A stretch of 50,770 nt of DNA, from positions 212 through 50,981 of the forward strand of contig NZ_VAVZ01000025.1 of assembly GCF_005771525.1 (NCBI RefSeq). Direction: 5' to 3'. The stretch's first letter is position 1. The number at the start of each line of letters is the position of its first letter. The notes beneath the pieces were generated by a model that was not told the origin of the DNA, did not search any database, and was given only the letters and a program-made list of their open reading frames with translations. The position numbers and the translations under genes were made by a program. Shown here piece after piece: positions 18,259-27,814 of the stretch. The stretch is from Nesterenkonia salmonea (lineage in GTDB: Bacteria; Actinomycetota; Actinomycetes; Actinomycetales; Micrococcaceae).

Positions 18259-18900
18259 TCAGAGTGAGGTGATCCAGTTGTGCAGCAGCTGCATGCCGGC
18301 GTCGCCGGACTTCTCCGGGTGGAACTGGGTGGCGGTCAGTGGGCCGTTTTCCACGGCGGCGATGAAATCAGCGCCGTGGTGCGACCAGGTGACCTTGGGC
18401 GGGGCGATGGCGCCGATGCTCTGGTCGAAGTCCCAGGACTGCACGGCGTAGGAATGCACAAAGTAGAAACGCTGGTCCTCGATACCTCTGAATAGCGTGC
18501 TTCCTTCAGGGGGCTGAACAGTATTCCAGCCCATATGTGGGACGACGACGTCACTGGGCAGAGCTGTCACCTCACCGGGCCATTCCGCCATACCTCCTGC
18601 GGAGATTCCGTGTTCCACACCGCGGTCGAAGAGCACCTGATGTCCTACGCAGATGCCGAGCACCGGGCGTCCACCGGCGATGCGCCGGCCGATCCACCGG
18701 GGAGCCTCAATAGCGTTGAGCGCGTCCATAACAGCGGCGAACGCGCCGACTCCGGGGACGACGAGCCCATCGGCGTTGAGAACGGTGTCCACATCTTGGG
18801 TGAGTTCCACATCTGCCCCGGCGCGTTCCAGGGCGCGCACCGCAGAGTGCACATTCCCTGATCCGTAGTCCAGGACCGCAACTGAAGGCCTGCCGGTCAC
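18259..18900 (-). CDS. hisH: Imidazole glycerol phosphate synthase, glutaminase subunit HisH
   Basis: 213 aa class I glutamine amidotransferase that feeds ammonia to HisF. Nucleophile Cys in [11 protein letters not shown] (about residue 86), and the His-Glu pair in [12 protein letters not shown] near the C-terminus. N-terminal [10 protein letters not shown] is typical of HisH. The GTG start overlaps the hisB stop (GTGA). HisF is not encoded in the window, so the partner subunit must lie elsewhere. Confidence 0.93.
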   Translation of the reverse strand: MTGRPSVAVLDYGSGNVHSAVRALERAGADVELTQDVDTVLNADGLVVPGVGAFAAVMDALNAIEAPRWIGRRIAGGRPVLGICVGHQVLFDRGVEHGISAGGMAEWPGEVTALPSDVVVPHMGWNTVQPPEGSTLFRGIEDQRFYFVHSYAVQSWDFDQSIGAIAPPKVTWSHHGADFIAAVENGPLTATQFHPEKSGDAGMQLLHNWITSL

Positions 18901-19529
18901 AGGGCACCCTTGGTGGAGGGGATCTCATCTGTGCGTGGGTCAGACTCCACGGCCGCTCTCAGGGCGCGGGCGAAAGCTTTGAACTGGGCCTCCACAATGT
19001 GGTGCGGGTCCCGGCCGGAGAGCACCCGCATATGCAGGCAGATGCCGGAGTGGTAGGTGATGGCCTCAAAGACGTGCCGGGTCATAGAACCGGTGAAGTG
19101 GCCGCCGATGAGGTGATACTGCTGGCCTTCCGGTTCTCCGGTGTGGACCAGATAAGGCCGGCCTGAGACGTCGACGGTTGCCTCAGCCAGGGCCTCGTCG
19201 AGGGGAATGGAAGCGTAGCCGAACCTGCGGATGCCGCGCTTATCACCCAGTGCTGTGCGGAGCACCTCCCCGAGGACGATCGCGGTGTCTTCCACGGTGT
19301 GGTGGACATCAATATGTGTGTCCCCTTGGGCCTCCACAGTGAGGTCGATCAGCGAATGCTTGGCGAGTGCGGTGAGCATGTGGTCGAAGAACGGCACAGT
19401 GGTGGAGATATTGGAGGTGCCGGTTCCGTCGAGATCCAGTTTCACGCTGACGTGAGACTCACTGGTGGTGCGCTGCATGTGCGCGGCCCGTGAGGGGGTT
19501 CCGCGGCCGGAGATGAGTTCAGCTGACAT
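18897..19529 (-). CDS. hisB: Imidazoleglycerol-phosphate dehydratase
   Basis: 210 aa monofunctional HisB, step 6 of histidine synthesis. Metal-binding His motifs: [17 protein letters not shown] and, near the end, [15 protein letters not shown]. It lacks the phosphatase half found in enteric HisB, as expected for actinobacteria. It lies 12 bases after hisC and overlaps hisH by 4 bases. Confidence 0.94.
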   Translation of the reverse strand: MSAELISGRGTPSRAAHMQRTTSESHVSVKLDLDGTGTSNISTTVPFFDHMLTALAKHSLIDLTVEAQGDTHIDVHHTVEDTAIVLGEVLRTALGDKRGIRRFGYASIPLDEALAEATVDVSGRPYLVHTGEPEGQQYHLIGGHFTGSMTRHVFEAITYHSGICLHMRVLSGRDPHHIVEAQFKAFARALRAAVESDPRTDEIPSTKGAL

Positions 19530-19541
19530 AAGGAGTCAATC

Positions 19542-20648
19542 CTAACCGTTGAGGTAGCTGCGCATGGAGTTCAGGAAGTCTGTGGTCTCCGGCTCGGTTC
19601 CTGCCGTGACCCTGAGATGGCCGGTGATCGCCGCTTCCCGGATGAGGATGCCATCATCGAGCAAGTGCTGCCATGCGGCGTGGGCATCCTGAAGACCGCC
19701 GAAGAGTACGAAGTTCGCATCCGAAGGGTAGGGGTTGAGCCCCATATCGTTGAGCTCAGAGACGAGCCGGTCTCGCTGGACCTTGATGCGCTGCACATTG
19801 GCCATCAGGGTTTCGGCGTGGTCCAGGGCGGCCGTTGCCGCAGCCTGGGTGATGGCGGACAGATGATAGGGCAGTCGAACCAGGCGGAGCGCATCTGTCA
19901 CTGCCGGTGCCGCAGCGAGGTAGCCGAGCCGCCCTCCTGCCAGGGCGAAAGCTTTGGACATTGTCCGCGTGACAATGAGTCGCGGCCGTCCGGGCAGCAT
20001 TGTCAGCGCGGAGCGGGTTCCGGGCTGACGGAACTCGCCGTAGGCTTCATCGACAACCACCATGGTGTCCGATTCGAGCGCAGCGTCATAAGCTGCTTCG
20101 ACGACGTCGAGGCTCAGAGATGTACCGGTGGGGTTATTGGGCGAACAGAGGATGACCACGTGGGGCCGGTCTTCTCTGATCTGCGCGGCGACATCATCGG
20201 GTTCCTGCGTGAAATCCGCGCTTCGGGTTCCCGCGATGTAGTCGCTGTAAACCCCTCGGGCGTAGAGCGGGTACATCGAATAGGTGGGAGGGAAAGACAT
20301 CACAGAGCGCCCTGGCCCCGCGAAAGCCTGCAGAATGTGCTGCATGACCTCATTGGAGCCATTGCCCGCCCATATCTGGTCGGCGTTGAGCTCGGCTCCG
20401 GACTCACCGGTGAGGTACGCCGCTAGCTTCTGGCGCAGAACGGTGAACTCTCGGTCAGGATAGCGATTGAGAGTTGCTGCTGCAGCTCGGACCTCTTTGG
20501 CGATTGCATCCACCACATCGGGAGGAACGTCATAGGTAGTCTCATTGACGTTGAGCATCGTTCGTACAGGCAATTGCGGTGCGCCGTACGGCTCTTGGTC
20601 TCTGAGTTCGTCCCGCAGCGGAAGGTCAGCCAGTCGAGGTTCAGTCAC
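19542..20648 (-). CDS. hisC: Histidinol-phosphate aminotransferase
   Basis: 368 aa fold type I PLP enzyme. The PLP lysine lies in TRTMSKAFALAGGRLGY, with the Asn/Asp/Tyr pocket in CSPNNPTG and VVDEAYGEF, and the conserved YGAPQL near the start. GTG 20648 (MTEPRLADLPLRDEL) is chosen over GTG 20669 because a TACCAT box ends exactly 6 bases before it, the leaderless arrangement, and because the resulting N-terminus matches the usual HisC start. First gene of hisC-hisB-hisH-priA-sseB. Confidence 0.92.
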   Translation of the reverse strand: MTEPRLADLPLRDELRDQEPYGAPQLPVRTMLNVNETTYDVPPDVVDAIAKEVRAAAATLNRYPDREFTVLRQKLAAYLTGESGAELNADQIWAGNGSNEVMQHILQAFAGPGRSVMSFPPTYSMYPLYARGVYSDYIAGTRSADFTQEPDDVAAQIREDRPHVVILCSPNNPTGTSLSLDVVEAAYDAALESDTMVVVDEAYGEFRQPGTRSALTMLPGRPRLIVTRTMSKAFALAGGRLGYLAAAPAVTDALRLVRLPYHLSAITQAAATAALDHAETLMANVQRIKVQRDRLVSELNDMGLNPYPSDANFVLFGGLQDAHAAWQHLLDDGILIREAAITGHLRVTAGTEPETTDFLNSMRSYLNG

Positions 20649-20654
20649 CAGTCC

Positions 20655-20660
20655 ATGGTA
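20655..20660 (-). promoter_or_regulatory. -10 box TACCAT for leaderless hisC
   Basis: Minus-strand TACCAT is separated by 6 bases from GTG 20648, so transcription should begin at the start codon. No Shine-Dalgarno fits that codon. Confidence 0.5.
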
Positions 20661-20731
20661 GTCGCCCACTCCTGCGTTGGGATGGGCTCAGCACGGCCTG
20701 TCTCACCCAGCGAAAAGCAGCGCGGCCTCAA

Positions 20732-21097
20732 CTAGTCAACGGGAACGTAGAGCTCTTGGCCCGGAGCAAGCTGAGAGGAGTCGAGGTCGTTCAACTCGGC
20801 AATCTGCGTGATCAGTTGCTGCACGTCAGTGCCGCTCTCTGCCGATGACGCGATCGACCAGAGTGTGTCACCTTCTGACACGGTGATGACTTCAGCTTCG
20901 AGGCCGGCATCGGAATCAGTGCTCGCTTGCGCCTGATTGAACAACGCGGCTGCGGCGAAGACGGCTGCGACCAGCAGGGCCGCGGCAAGTAGCATGGCGG
21001 GCACTCCGAGCAGCAGAACGCGACCGCGCCGGGTAAGTGCGGGCACCTGTGATTTCCGGTGGATGCGAATCACGTCAGAGTTCGCGGTGGCAGTCAT
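20732..21097 (-). CDS. LysM-domain membrane protein, SOS-type division inhibitor candidate
   Basis: 121 aa from ATG 21097, which has AAGGAGGAACTTCCCC in front; a longer frame to 21175 would cover the SOS box. Basic N-terminus, one membrane helix at about residues 28-53, short linker, and a LysM domain (about 70-120: [17 protein letters not shown] ... [12 protein letters not shown]) outside the cell. Divergent from lexA with a LexA-type box between them. This is the arrangement of YneA in Bacillus and ChiZ (Rv2719c) in Mycobacterium, SOS-induced cell division inhibitors. Function inferred from architecture and place. Confidence 0.85.
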   Translation of the reverse strand: MTATANSDVIRIHRKSQVPALTRRGRVLLLGVPAMLLAAALLVAAVFAAAALFNQAQASTDSDAGLEAEVITVSEGDTLWSIASSAESGTDVQQLITQIAELNDLDSSQLAPGQELYVPVD

Positions 21098-21115
21098 GGG
21101 GAAGTTCCTCCTTAT

Positions 21116-21131
21116 TCGAACCTGTGTTCTA
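21116..21131. promoter_or_regulatory. SOS box for the LysM gene
   Basis: TCGAAC-CTGT-GTTCTA, one base off the perfect palindrome of the Gram-positive/actinobacterial LexA box (CGAAC-N4-GTTCG). It lies 18 bases before the LysM start codon, next to TATACA-like minus-strand sequence, so bound LexA should block the LysM promoter. Confidence 0.75.
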
Positions 21132-21220
21132 TGTATAGCACATATATTCGAACCTTTTCCAGGACACGCATCCAAATCTATGGAAACTATGTGCGATCTG
21201 GACTATCCTGAGCGTGAAGT

Positions 21221-21236
21221 TCGAATTGACATTCGA
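21221..21236. promoter_or_regulatory. SOS box for lexA
   Basis: Perfect 16-base palindrome TCGAAT-TGAC-ATTCGA, 69 bases before the lexA start codon and just downstream of a TATCCT -10-like hexamer (21204-21209). The outer bases match the LexA box; the inner base is T/A instead of C/G. Fits autoregulation of lexA. Confidence 0.65.
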
Positions 21237-21305
21237 CAACGTCGGTGTCGTGGTCCATCACACCAGGAGGGTCGGACATGGTTTCGACCCGGCGAGGAGA
21301 ACCCC

Positions 21306-22028
21306 ATGAGCGCAGGCGACGAGAAAGACACACCCAAGCCGCTGACGGAACGGCAGAGGCGGATTGTGGACATGATCCAGACGTCACTGTGTGAGCGCAG
21401 CTACCCGCCGTCAATGCGTGAAATTGGCGACGCTGTCGGCCTGGCCTCGCTCTCCTCCGTCACTCATCAGCTCGCTCGGCTGCAGGACCTGGGCTATCTG
21501 CGGCGCGATCCAGGTAAACCACGTGCCATGGAGGTCATGCGTGATTCCTCCGGTCGTCTGCTGACAGAGGCTCTCAGCGCTGAGGAACCTGCTGACACCC
21601 CCAGGGACTCCACGGTGGTCGACCTGGACTCCTACCGAACTGAGAGTGATTCCCGCACTGCAGATGTTCCAGTTGTGGGTCGTATTGCCGCCGGTGGCCC
21701 GATTCTCGCTGAGCAGCATCTTGAAGATGTGATGCCGCTTCCTCGACAGCTCACCGGTGAAGGCGATCTGTTCATGCTTCAGGTGCGCGGTGATTCCATG
21801 ATCGATGCCGGCATTTTCGAAGACGACTGGGTCGTGGTGCGCCGCCAGCAGGATGCGGACAACGGGGACATTGTGGCAGCCCTTCTGGATGACGAGGCCA
21901 CAGTCAAAGTGCTACGGCGACGGGACGGACACCAGTGGCTGCTGCCTCAGAATCGACTTTACGAGCCTATCCTGGGTGATGAGGCCAGCATTATGGGCAA
22001 AGTCGTGACAGTGCTCAGGAGTCTCTGA
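21306..22028 (+). CDS. lexA: SOS repressor LexA
   Basis: 240 aa from ATG 21306, preceded by GAGGAGAACCCC; the frame is open further upstream, but that part covers the promoter. N-terminal winged helix (about 10-78: [21 protein letters not shown]) binds SOS boxes. C-terminal S24-type domain: cleavage pair Ala129-Gly130 in RIAAGGPI, nucleophile Ser164 (GDSMID), general base Lys201 (EATVKVLRR). RecA filaments trigger self-cleavage. The 3' end overlaps the convergent dinG-like gene by 14 bases. Confidence 0.96.
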   Translation: MSAGDEKDTPKPLTERQRRIVDMIQTSLCERSYPPSMREIGDAVGLASLSSVTHQLARLQDLGYLRRDPGKPRAMEVMRDSSGRLLTEALSAEEPADTPRDSTVVDLDSYRTESDSRTADVPVVGRIAAGGPILAEQHLEDVMPLPRQLTGEGDLFMLQVRGDSMIDAGIFEDDWVVVRRQQDADNGDIVAALLDDEATVKVLRRRDGHQWLLPQNRLYEPILGDEASIMGKVVTVLRSL

Positions 22029-24042
22029 GCCGGGTCAAGGCGTGACGGGCGACGTCGCCATTGGCTGTGGCCCAGAAATTCGGCATGGACTTCTTGAGGA
22101 AAGACCCATACCGCGCGTTGGCAAGCCGGGAGTCCAAAATGGCCAGGACTCCCCTGTCCTCGGTGGTTCGGATAAGTCTCCCGGCGCCCTGACTGAGCCG
22201 TATGGCGGCATGGGTGGCGGCTACCTGCATGAACCCGTTGCCGCCAGCTTTGGCCACCTCTTGGCTGCGTGCATTGTTCAGCGGATCGTCCGGTCGCGGG
22301 AACGGGATACGGTCAATGGCCACCAGTCGGCATGATCTGCCGGGAACATCCACGCCCTGCCAGAGGCTCATGGTTCCGAACAGGCACGTCTGCTCATCTT
22401 CGGCGAACTCCCGCACCAGGGCTGACATGGTCGAATCGCCCTGGCACAGAATGGGTACGTCCAGCGTTTTCCGCAGATCCTCCGCTGCCTGCTCAGCAGC
22501 CCGGCGGGAGGAGAACAGCGCCAGAGCGGCACCTCCAGAAGCCTCAATGAGCCCGGCGAGCTCCTCACGCTGAGCATCCTGAGATTTCATCGATGGGGCA
22601 GGTAGATGCTTGGCCACGTACAGCATGCCTTGACGCGGATAGTCGAATGGGCTTCCCACATCGACTCCATCCCACTGAGGGGCCCCGGCGCCCAGCAGTC
22701 CTAGGGAGCCTGCCACGGGGTCGAAACTCTCACCGATGGTGAGGGTAGCCGACGTCAGCACCACAGTGCGGGTGCCGAACAACCCTTCGCCCAGGCGGCC
22801 AGCGACCGATGTGGGAGCGACGAACAGCAACGGCGGTTCGGTCACATCTGCTTGCTGATACCCCTGGCCCGGTGTGAAGGTTCCGGGCCTTGAAACCCAG
22901 ACCACGTCGGTGGTGTGGCTGCTGGAGAGCATACGCTCTGTGACATCGAAGACTGCCTGAAGCCGGGAGCGTGCGTTGGTACGGCCAGGATCCGCGTCAG
23001 CGTCACCGGAGGGTTTGGAGTCGGCTAACGCCGTTCGTGCGGCATTGCGGGCCGATTCCACAGCATTGGCCTGCTGCTCGTTCAGCCCGCGGGCCAGGAG
23101 TCCGTCCTCCACACCTCCGAATGCGGCTTCTACTGCCACGGCGGCGGCTTGCAGACCGTCAACGTTGATGGCGGTGTAACGGCGTGCTGAGCTCGCTGCA
23201 GCCTGGATCATCTGGGCGGACAGCTGGACGGTCACAGCGGAGGTCACTCGGTCGGTCAGTTCATGAGCTTCGTCAATGATCACCGCCGCATGTTCCGGGA
23301 GCACATCCAAACCCTCGAAGGCGTCGATGGCGAGCATGGCGTGGTTGGTGATGACCAGGTCAGCCTCCTGGGCGTCTTTCCTGGCCAGTTCAGAGAAGCA
23401 CTCTTCGAACATGGAGCATTTCCGGCCCAAGCAGTCCACCGCGTTGACCGAGACCTGCCGCCAGGCTTTGTCCGTGACGCCGCTGGGCAGATCGTCGCGG
23501 TCGCCGGTGTCGGTGGTGTCCGCCCATTCGCGCAGCATCACCACTTCTTTGCCCAGCTTGGAGGTCGGCTCGTAGGTGGTCACACCGCCGGTGGGCTCCA
23601 CGGCGGCGGCGAAGAGCGCTTCCTGGTCCTCGTCGTCGTCCGGGAAACCCCCAGCAAGCTTCTGCTTGCAGAGGTAGTTCGACCTGCCTTTGACCAGTGC
23701 GATCTGCGCCGGCCGGGGTAGCTCATCCTGGATGCTCTCCAGAAGTCGTGGAAGGTCCCGGCCCATGATCTGCGCCTGCAGGGCAAGGGTCGCTGTGGAG
23801 ACGAGGACCGGTTTACCGGTGGACACTGCGTGATGAAGCGCGGGAATCAGATAGGCCAGGGATTTCCCGGTACCTGTTCCAGCCTGGACCAGTAGGTGCT
23901 TCCCGTTGCGCAACGAGTCAGCCACACGGCGGGTCATTTCCACCTGGCCGGACCGCCGGCTGCCGTTGAAGGATGCGACTGCACTGTCCAGCAGACGCTC
24001 TGCTGCCTGCGGATGCGAAGTCGCGGTACTCCCCTGCGTCAC
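22015..24042 (-). CDS. dinG: DinG/XPD-family ATP-dependent DNA helicase
   Basis: 675 aa superfamily 2 helicase with a probable iron-sulfur cluster. Walker A GTGTGKS (55-61), four Cys spread over [21 protein letters not shown] (about 150-225), DEAH box VIIDEAHEL, and C-terminal motifs including [28 protein letters not shown] and [17 protein letters not shown]. Removes D-loops/R-loops in the family. The GTG start lies 3 bases after the hflX stop. It is next to lexA but not visibly under its own SOS box. Some annotators would call it DinG-like YoaA; I cannot separate these. Confidence 0.9.
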   Translation of the reverse strand: MTQGSTATSHPQAAERLLDSAVASFNGSRRSGQVEMTRRVADSLRNGKHLLVQAGTGTGKSLAYLIPALHHAVSTGKPVLVSTATLALQAQIMGRDLPRLLESIQDELPRPAQIALVKGRSNYLCKQKLAGGFPDDDEDQEALFAAAVEPTGGVTTYEPTSKLGKEVVMLREWADTTDTGDRDDLPSGVTDKAWRQVSVNAVDCLGRKCSMFEECFSELARKDAQEADLVITNHAMLAIDAFEGLDVLPEHAAVIIDEAHELTDRVTSAVTVQLSAQMIQAAASSARRYTAINVDGLQAAAVAVEAAFGGVEDGLLARGLNEQQANAVESARNAARTALADSKPSGDADADPGRTNARSRLQAVFDVTERMLSSSHTTDVVWVSRPGTFTPGQGYQQADVTEPPLLFVAPTSVAGRLGEGLFGTRTVVLTSATLTIGESFDPVAGSLGLLGAGAPQWDGVDVGSPFDYPRQGMLYVAKHLPAPSMKSQDAQREELAGLIEASGGAALALFSSRRAAEQAAEDLRKTLDVPILCQGDSTMSALVREFAEDEQTCLFGTMSLWQGVDVPGRSCRLVAIDRIPFPRPDDPLNNARSQEVAKAGGNGFMQVAATHAAIRLSQGAGRLIRTTEDRGVLAILDSRLANARYGSFLKKSMPNFWATANGDVARHALTRLRDS

Positions 24043-24045
24043 AGG

Positions 24046-25611
24046 CTAGGACTCTACCTGGAATTGCTGCAGCTCTGCGGCGAGGGTTGGCCTGACCCGC
24101 ACCGAGAGCCGGGTCCCGGCTTCCTCATATGTTGAGGAGAGGATTTCCGCATCTTCTGCGTGGAGCCGAGAGACGATCTCACCGTGATCGTAGGGCACCA
24201 GCAGTTCCATCTCCGTGTTGGGACGCGGTATCGCGGCGCTGATGCGCTCTTTGAGTTCCGCGATCCCCTCCCCGGTATGCGCAGAGACGACGGAAACATG
24301 AGGCTCACGCCGCATGATCCGGTCGATGACGTGGTCTTCGGCGGCGTCGGCCTTATTCAGCACGATGATCTCGTCCACCTGATGCGCATCGACGTCGGCG
24401 AGCACGGTGCGCACCGCGGCGATCTGTCCTTCCGGCTCCGGGTGGGAAGCATCCACAACATGCAGAATCAGGTCAGCGTCGGCGACCTCCTCCAGCGTGG
24501 ACCGGAAGGCTTCCACCAGCTGTGTGGGCAGCTGCCGGACGAATCCGACCGTGTCGGAGAGCGTGTAGCCGATGCCGTCAGGGGTGACTGCTTTGCGGGT
24601 GGTGGGGTCCAGGGTGGCGAACAGCGCGTTCTCCACCAGCACACCGGCGTCGGTGAGCCGATTGAGCAAGCTGGATTTGCCGGCGTTGGTGTACCCGGCG
24701 ATCGCCACACTGGGGACTGCGTTGCGCTTGCGGTTCGCGCGCTTGGCCTCCCGTGCTGGTTTCATGGCAGCGATCTGTTTGCGCAGCTTGGCCATCCGCG
24801 TGTTGATGCGGCGTCGGTCCAGTTCGATCTTGGTCTCACCTGGCCCGCGGGAGCCCATACCTGCCCCGGCACCGCCGACCTGTCCACCTGCCTGGCGCGA
24901 CATGGACTCACCCCAACCGCGAAGGCGCGGAAGCAGGTACTCCAGCTGGGCGAGCTCCACCTGAGCTTTGCCCTCCCGGGACTTGGCGTGCTGGGCGAAG
25001 ATGTCCAGAATCAGACCAGTGCGGTCGATGACCTTGACCTTGACGATGTCCTCCAGGCCTCGGCGCTGGGAGGGTGCGAGTTCGGAGTCCACCACGACCG
25101 TATCGGCTCCGAGCTCTGCGACAGCCTCTTTGATCTCGATGGCTTTGCCGGAGCCGAAGAAGGTACCGGGATCCGGGGTGGAACGGCGCTGCAGAAAACC
25201 GTCGAGCACGGTCGAACCTGCTGTGGCGGCCAGGGCGGCGAGTTCGCGCAGTGAGTACTCAGCCTCGGCCGCGGAACCGCCGGACCAGAGTCCTGCCAGG
25301 ACCACCCGTTCCAGGCGAAGCTGGCGGTACTCAACCTCAGTGACGTCGTCCAGCTCCGTTGAGAGCCCTTCTACTCGGCGGAGGTTGCGGCGCTCGAACA
25401 GATCGTACTGGTCACCGTCGTGGTCGGTGTGAGTGTCACCGCCGGAGAGCTCCCGGGCCTGGTCTCCGAGGATTCTGCTGCGGCGCTGTGGTTCTTCCAC
25501 AGTGGGAAAGTCCTCATCTGCGGACTTCGCCGCATCATCGGCTGCGAGGATGCGGGCGATGGTGTCATCGATCGAGGATGAGGACTCGGGGGTATTTTTG
25601 TGTTCAGTCAT
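24046..25611 (-). CDS. hflX: Ribosome-associated GTPase HflX
   Basis: 521 aa from ATG 25611 (MTEHKNTPESS) with AAGGAATTC in front; an upstream in-frame start at 25656 lacks support. N-terminal HflX domain (ERVVLAGLWSGGSAAEAEYSL; DPGTFFGSGKA), a basic coiled region (RRINTRMAKLRKQIAAMKPAREAKRANRKR), then the G domain: G1 GYTNAGKS (306-313), G3 DTVGF, G4 NKAD. Splits stalled ribosomes in other bacteria. Divergent from the methyltransferase; dinG follows 3 bases later. Confidence 0.93.
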   Translation of the reverse strand: MTEHKNTPESSSSIDDTIARILAADDAAKSADEDFPTVEEPQRRSRILGDQARELSGGDTHTDHDGDQYDLFERRNLRRVEGLSTELDDVTEVEYRQLRLERVVLAGLWSGGSAAEAEYSLRELAALAATAGSTVLDGFLQRRSTPDPGTFFGSGKAIEIKEAVAELGADTVVVDSELAPSQRRGLEDIVKVKVIDRTGLILDIFAQHAKSREGKAQVELAQLEYLLPRLRGWGESMSRQAGGQVGGAGAGMGSRGPGETKIELDRRRINTRMAKLRKQIAAMKPAREAKRANRKRNAVPSVAIAGYTNAGKSSLLNRLTDAGVLVENALFATLDPTTRKAVTPDGIGYTLSDTVGFVRQLPTQLVEAFRSTLEEVADADLILHVVDASHPEPEGQIAAVRTVLADVDAHQVDEIIVLNKADAAEDHVIDRIMRREPHVSVVSAHTGEGIAELKERISAAIPRPNTEMELLVPYDHGEIVSRLHAEDAEILSSTYEEAGTRLSVRVRPTLAAELQQFQVES

Positions 25612-25809
25612 GAATTCCTTGCCCGTACTGCCAGGGTGACTCGGGCGTCGTCGCACCCGTGGGTGTCATCCCCTGCGCGGGACTTGTGTAGGTCTTGGAT
25701 TCGGACATGCTCAACCGGGACCGCAACGGGTCATCCGGGAGCTGGCGTGTGCTGTTCAGGCTGCTGAACGAGGCCGTGCGTGCTGGGTAAGACGAATCCA
25801 CATACGTAC

Positions 25810-25816
25810 TACCCTA
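25810..25816. promoter_or_regulatory. Symmetric TACCCTA box, hflX / methyltransferase
   Basis: Read on plus it is TACCCT with a predicted start near 25822, 2 bases before ATG 25824. On minus it is TAGGGT with a predicted start near 25804, about 190 bases before hflX. Candidate bidirectional -10 element. Confidence 0.4.
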
Positions 25817-25823
25817 TCAAGTG

Positions 25824-26447
25824 ATGAATTCTGCGCACTATTTCAGTTCTCCTGCGGGTCCCTTCGAGCGCCGCCGTATTGAGGTGACGCTGGCCGGCAG
25901 GCGGTTCACTGCGAGCACTGCCGGTGGGATCTTCTCCCCTGACGGTGTGGACAGGGGCACCGAGATTCTGCTGCGGGAGGTCCCTGCCCCGGCAGCGTCA
26001 GGCCGTGTGCTGGACATCGGTTGCGGCTGGGGGCCCATCGCGCTGACCCAGGCGATGCTGGCGCCTGACGCCGAGGTGTGGGCTGTGGACGTCAACGAAC
26101 GCGCCCGCACGCTGTGTGCGGAGAACGCCGCAGAGCTGGGACTGAGCAACATCAGTGTCTGCGCTCCCGAAGAGGTGCCCTCCGGTCTGCGGTTCGCCAC
26201 CATTTGGTCTAACCCGCCTATCAGGATCGGGAAGCCTGCTCTGCACCAGTTGCTGCAGTTGTGGCTTCCGCGGCTCGATGACGGTGGCGAGGCGTATCTG
26301 GTCGTGCAGAAGAACCTAGGCGCAGACTCGCTGTTGACCTGGTTGAAGTCCATGCTCGCTGCGGTGGGGGACGACTTCACAGTCGAACGTGTCACAAGTG
26401 TCAAGGGCTTCCGCATTATTCGGGTCCGCCGCGGACTCCAGCTGTGA
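25824..26447 (+). CDS. Class I SAM-dependent methyltransferase (RsmC-like)
   Basis: 207 aa; start ATG 25824 (MNSAHYF), with GTG 25821 as an alternative that adds one Met. SAM-binding motif LDIGCGWGPIAL (about 65-76), then VWAVDVNERA, and the NPPIRIGK motif typical of RsmC/small-domain rRNA N2-guanine methyltransferases. About 200 aa is the single-domain form common in Gram-positives. The C-terminus overlaps the FolC-like gene by 4 bases (GTGA). The likely substrate is rRNA, but this is inferred from the NPP motif only. Confidence 0.85.
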   Translation: MNSAHYFSSPAGPFERRRIEVTLAGRRFTASTAGGIFSPDGVDRGTEILLREVPAPAASGRVLDIGCGWGPIALTQAMLAPDAEVWAVDVNERARTLCAENAAELGLSNISVCAPEEVPSGLRFATIWSNPPIRIGKPALHQLLQLWLPRLDDGGEAYLVVQKNLGADSLLTWLKSMLAAVGDDFTVERVTSVKGFRIIRVRRGLQL

Positions 26448-27814
26448 CCGAGAACGACGACGCCGCACTGGCCTTACTGCCCATAGCGGAATATGAAGAG
26501 CAGGTCGTGTTCGCGGAGTGGCGCGAGCTGCGCCAGGTGAGCTCTCGCTCCCTGCCCCGGATGCGGGCGCTGATGGAGCTGTTGGACTACTGCCCTGCAG
26601 AAGCTGCACACCGCACCGTGGGCGTGGTCGGGTCCAAGGGCAAGGGGACCGCAACTGCCTACGCATCGGCTGCTGCCAGCAGTGGTGGTAGTCGGGTGGT
26701 GACGGTGATGAGCCCTGGGGTGCTGTCCAATGCCGACAGGATCCGTGTTGCCGGCACGGCGGCGAGTGAGGACCTCCGGCGCCGCGCTTTGGAGAGGATC
26801 TGCGCAGCCCGGCTGCAGCTGCCCCCGGCCACGGAGAGTTCTGGGTACCTCGCTCCTACGGGGTTGTTTCTGCTCATGGGGTTCTTAGTGGCCCGCGAAG
26901 TCCGCGCGGATGTGGTGGTGGCGGAAGCTGGTATTGGCGGCGCCTCGGATGACCTGTCGCATTGGCCGTTGGATGGGGTGATCGTCACAGGGATTTTTGG
27001 TGAGCACCTGGACCTGTTGGGTCCTGCTGTGGAGGATGTCGCACGGGATAAGTCGGCGGTCATTACTGCCCGGACCCAGTGGGTCGTGACTTGTCCGCAG
27101 ACACCATCAGTGCAGGCGATCCTCCAGGCGCGCTGCCAGCAGATCGGGGCTCAGCTGGTGACGCCGGAGGCGGCGCGGGAACGGTGGATCGACCAGGCGG
27201 TGTCCCACCTGCCGGTAGGTTTCGCGCAGGAGAACGCGGCTGCGGGTGTCATTGCTGGTGTGACGATCTCGACGAGCCCACTCACTGACACGCACGTGAG
27301 CAAACTCTCCGCTGTGACACGGTCTGTGCGGTATCCGGGCCGCTTATCGGTGCATGAGGTTCCCGCTGGCGCTGGAGCTTCTTCGGTGGGCACCGGCCGA
27401 CGCTGTGTGGTGGATTCGGCAGTCTCACGCACCGGGCTGCGGGCTGCGCTGAGCTGTGCAGAGGACCAGTTCGGCGGCGCAGGTCAGGTGCTGGTGTGTC
27501 TGCCGCCCTCGAAGGATGTGGCGGGGTTTGTCGCGGAGCTCGATGGTTTTTCCGGGCCGAAGGTGTTTGTTGAGATGCCAGGCGCCTATGTCGGCACCCC
27601 AGAACGTTCGGAATGGCCGGCTGGCTCAGGGTGGGAATGGGTCCGGCTGGATGATTTAGGTGGTCAAGAAGTGCATCAGGCGCAGGGCTCGGCCCAGTTG
27701 CTGGATTTGCTTCACCGCGCTGATTCACTGGCTGTGGGCACAGTGCTGTTCACCTCATTGACGTTGCGCACTGTGGGCGCTGATGCTGCGCAATTGTTTA
27801 CTGTTTCAGGCTGA
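26444..27814 (+). CDS. Divergent FolC-like Mur ligase family protein
   Basis: 456 aa with the fold of folylpolyglutamate/dihydrofolate synthases. P-loop GSKGKGT (63-69; usual GTNGKGS), then EAGIGGASDDLSHW (161-174; usual EVGLGGRLDATN), and DGVIVTGIFGEHLDLLG near 176-192, matching the FolC segment with His-Asp-LG. The usual C-terminal DGAHNP motif is replaced by VDSAVSRTGL. So it is either a diverged FolC or a Mur-ligase relative with another substrate. GTG start overlaps the methyltransferase stop; the 3' end overlaps dapF by 17 bases on the other strand. Substrate unknown. Confidence 0.7.
   Translation: MTENDDAALALLPIAEYEEQVVFAEWRELRQVSSRSLPRMRALMELLDYCPAEAAHRTVGVVGSKGKGTATAYASAAASSGGSRVVTVMSPGVLSNADRIRVAGTAASEDLRRRALERICAARLQLPPATESSGYLAPTGLFLLMGFLVAREVRADVVVAEAGIGGASDDLSHWPLDGVIVTGIFGEHLDLLGPAVEDVARDKSAVITARTQWVVTCPQTPSVQAILQARCQQIGAQLVTPEAARERWIDQAVSHLPVGFAQENAAAGVIAGVTISTSPLTDTHVSKLSAVTRSVRYPGRLSVHEVPAGAGASSVGTGRRCVVDSAVSRTGLRAALSCAEDQFGGAGQVLVCLPPSKDVAGFVAELDGFSGPKVFVEMPGAYVGTPERSEWPAGSGWEWVRLDDLGGQEVHQAQGSAQLLDLLHRADSLAVGTVLFTSLTLRTVGADAAQLFTVSG

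Noticed and set aside
20937-21305. Upstream extension of the lexA frame
   Set aside because: Covers the LysM gene start and both SOS boxes; LexA proper begins at ATG 21306.
24160-25254. 364-codon plus-strand frame antisense to hflX
   Set aside because: Antisense shadow of a well-conserved gene in GC-rich DNA; His/Asp/Gly-rich with no domain.
25604-25801. 65-codon minus-strand frame before hflX
   Set aside because: It overlaps the hflX start and leader, has no ribosome site and no recognisable sequence.
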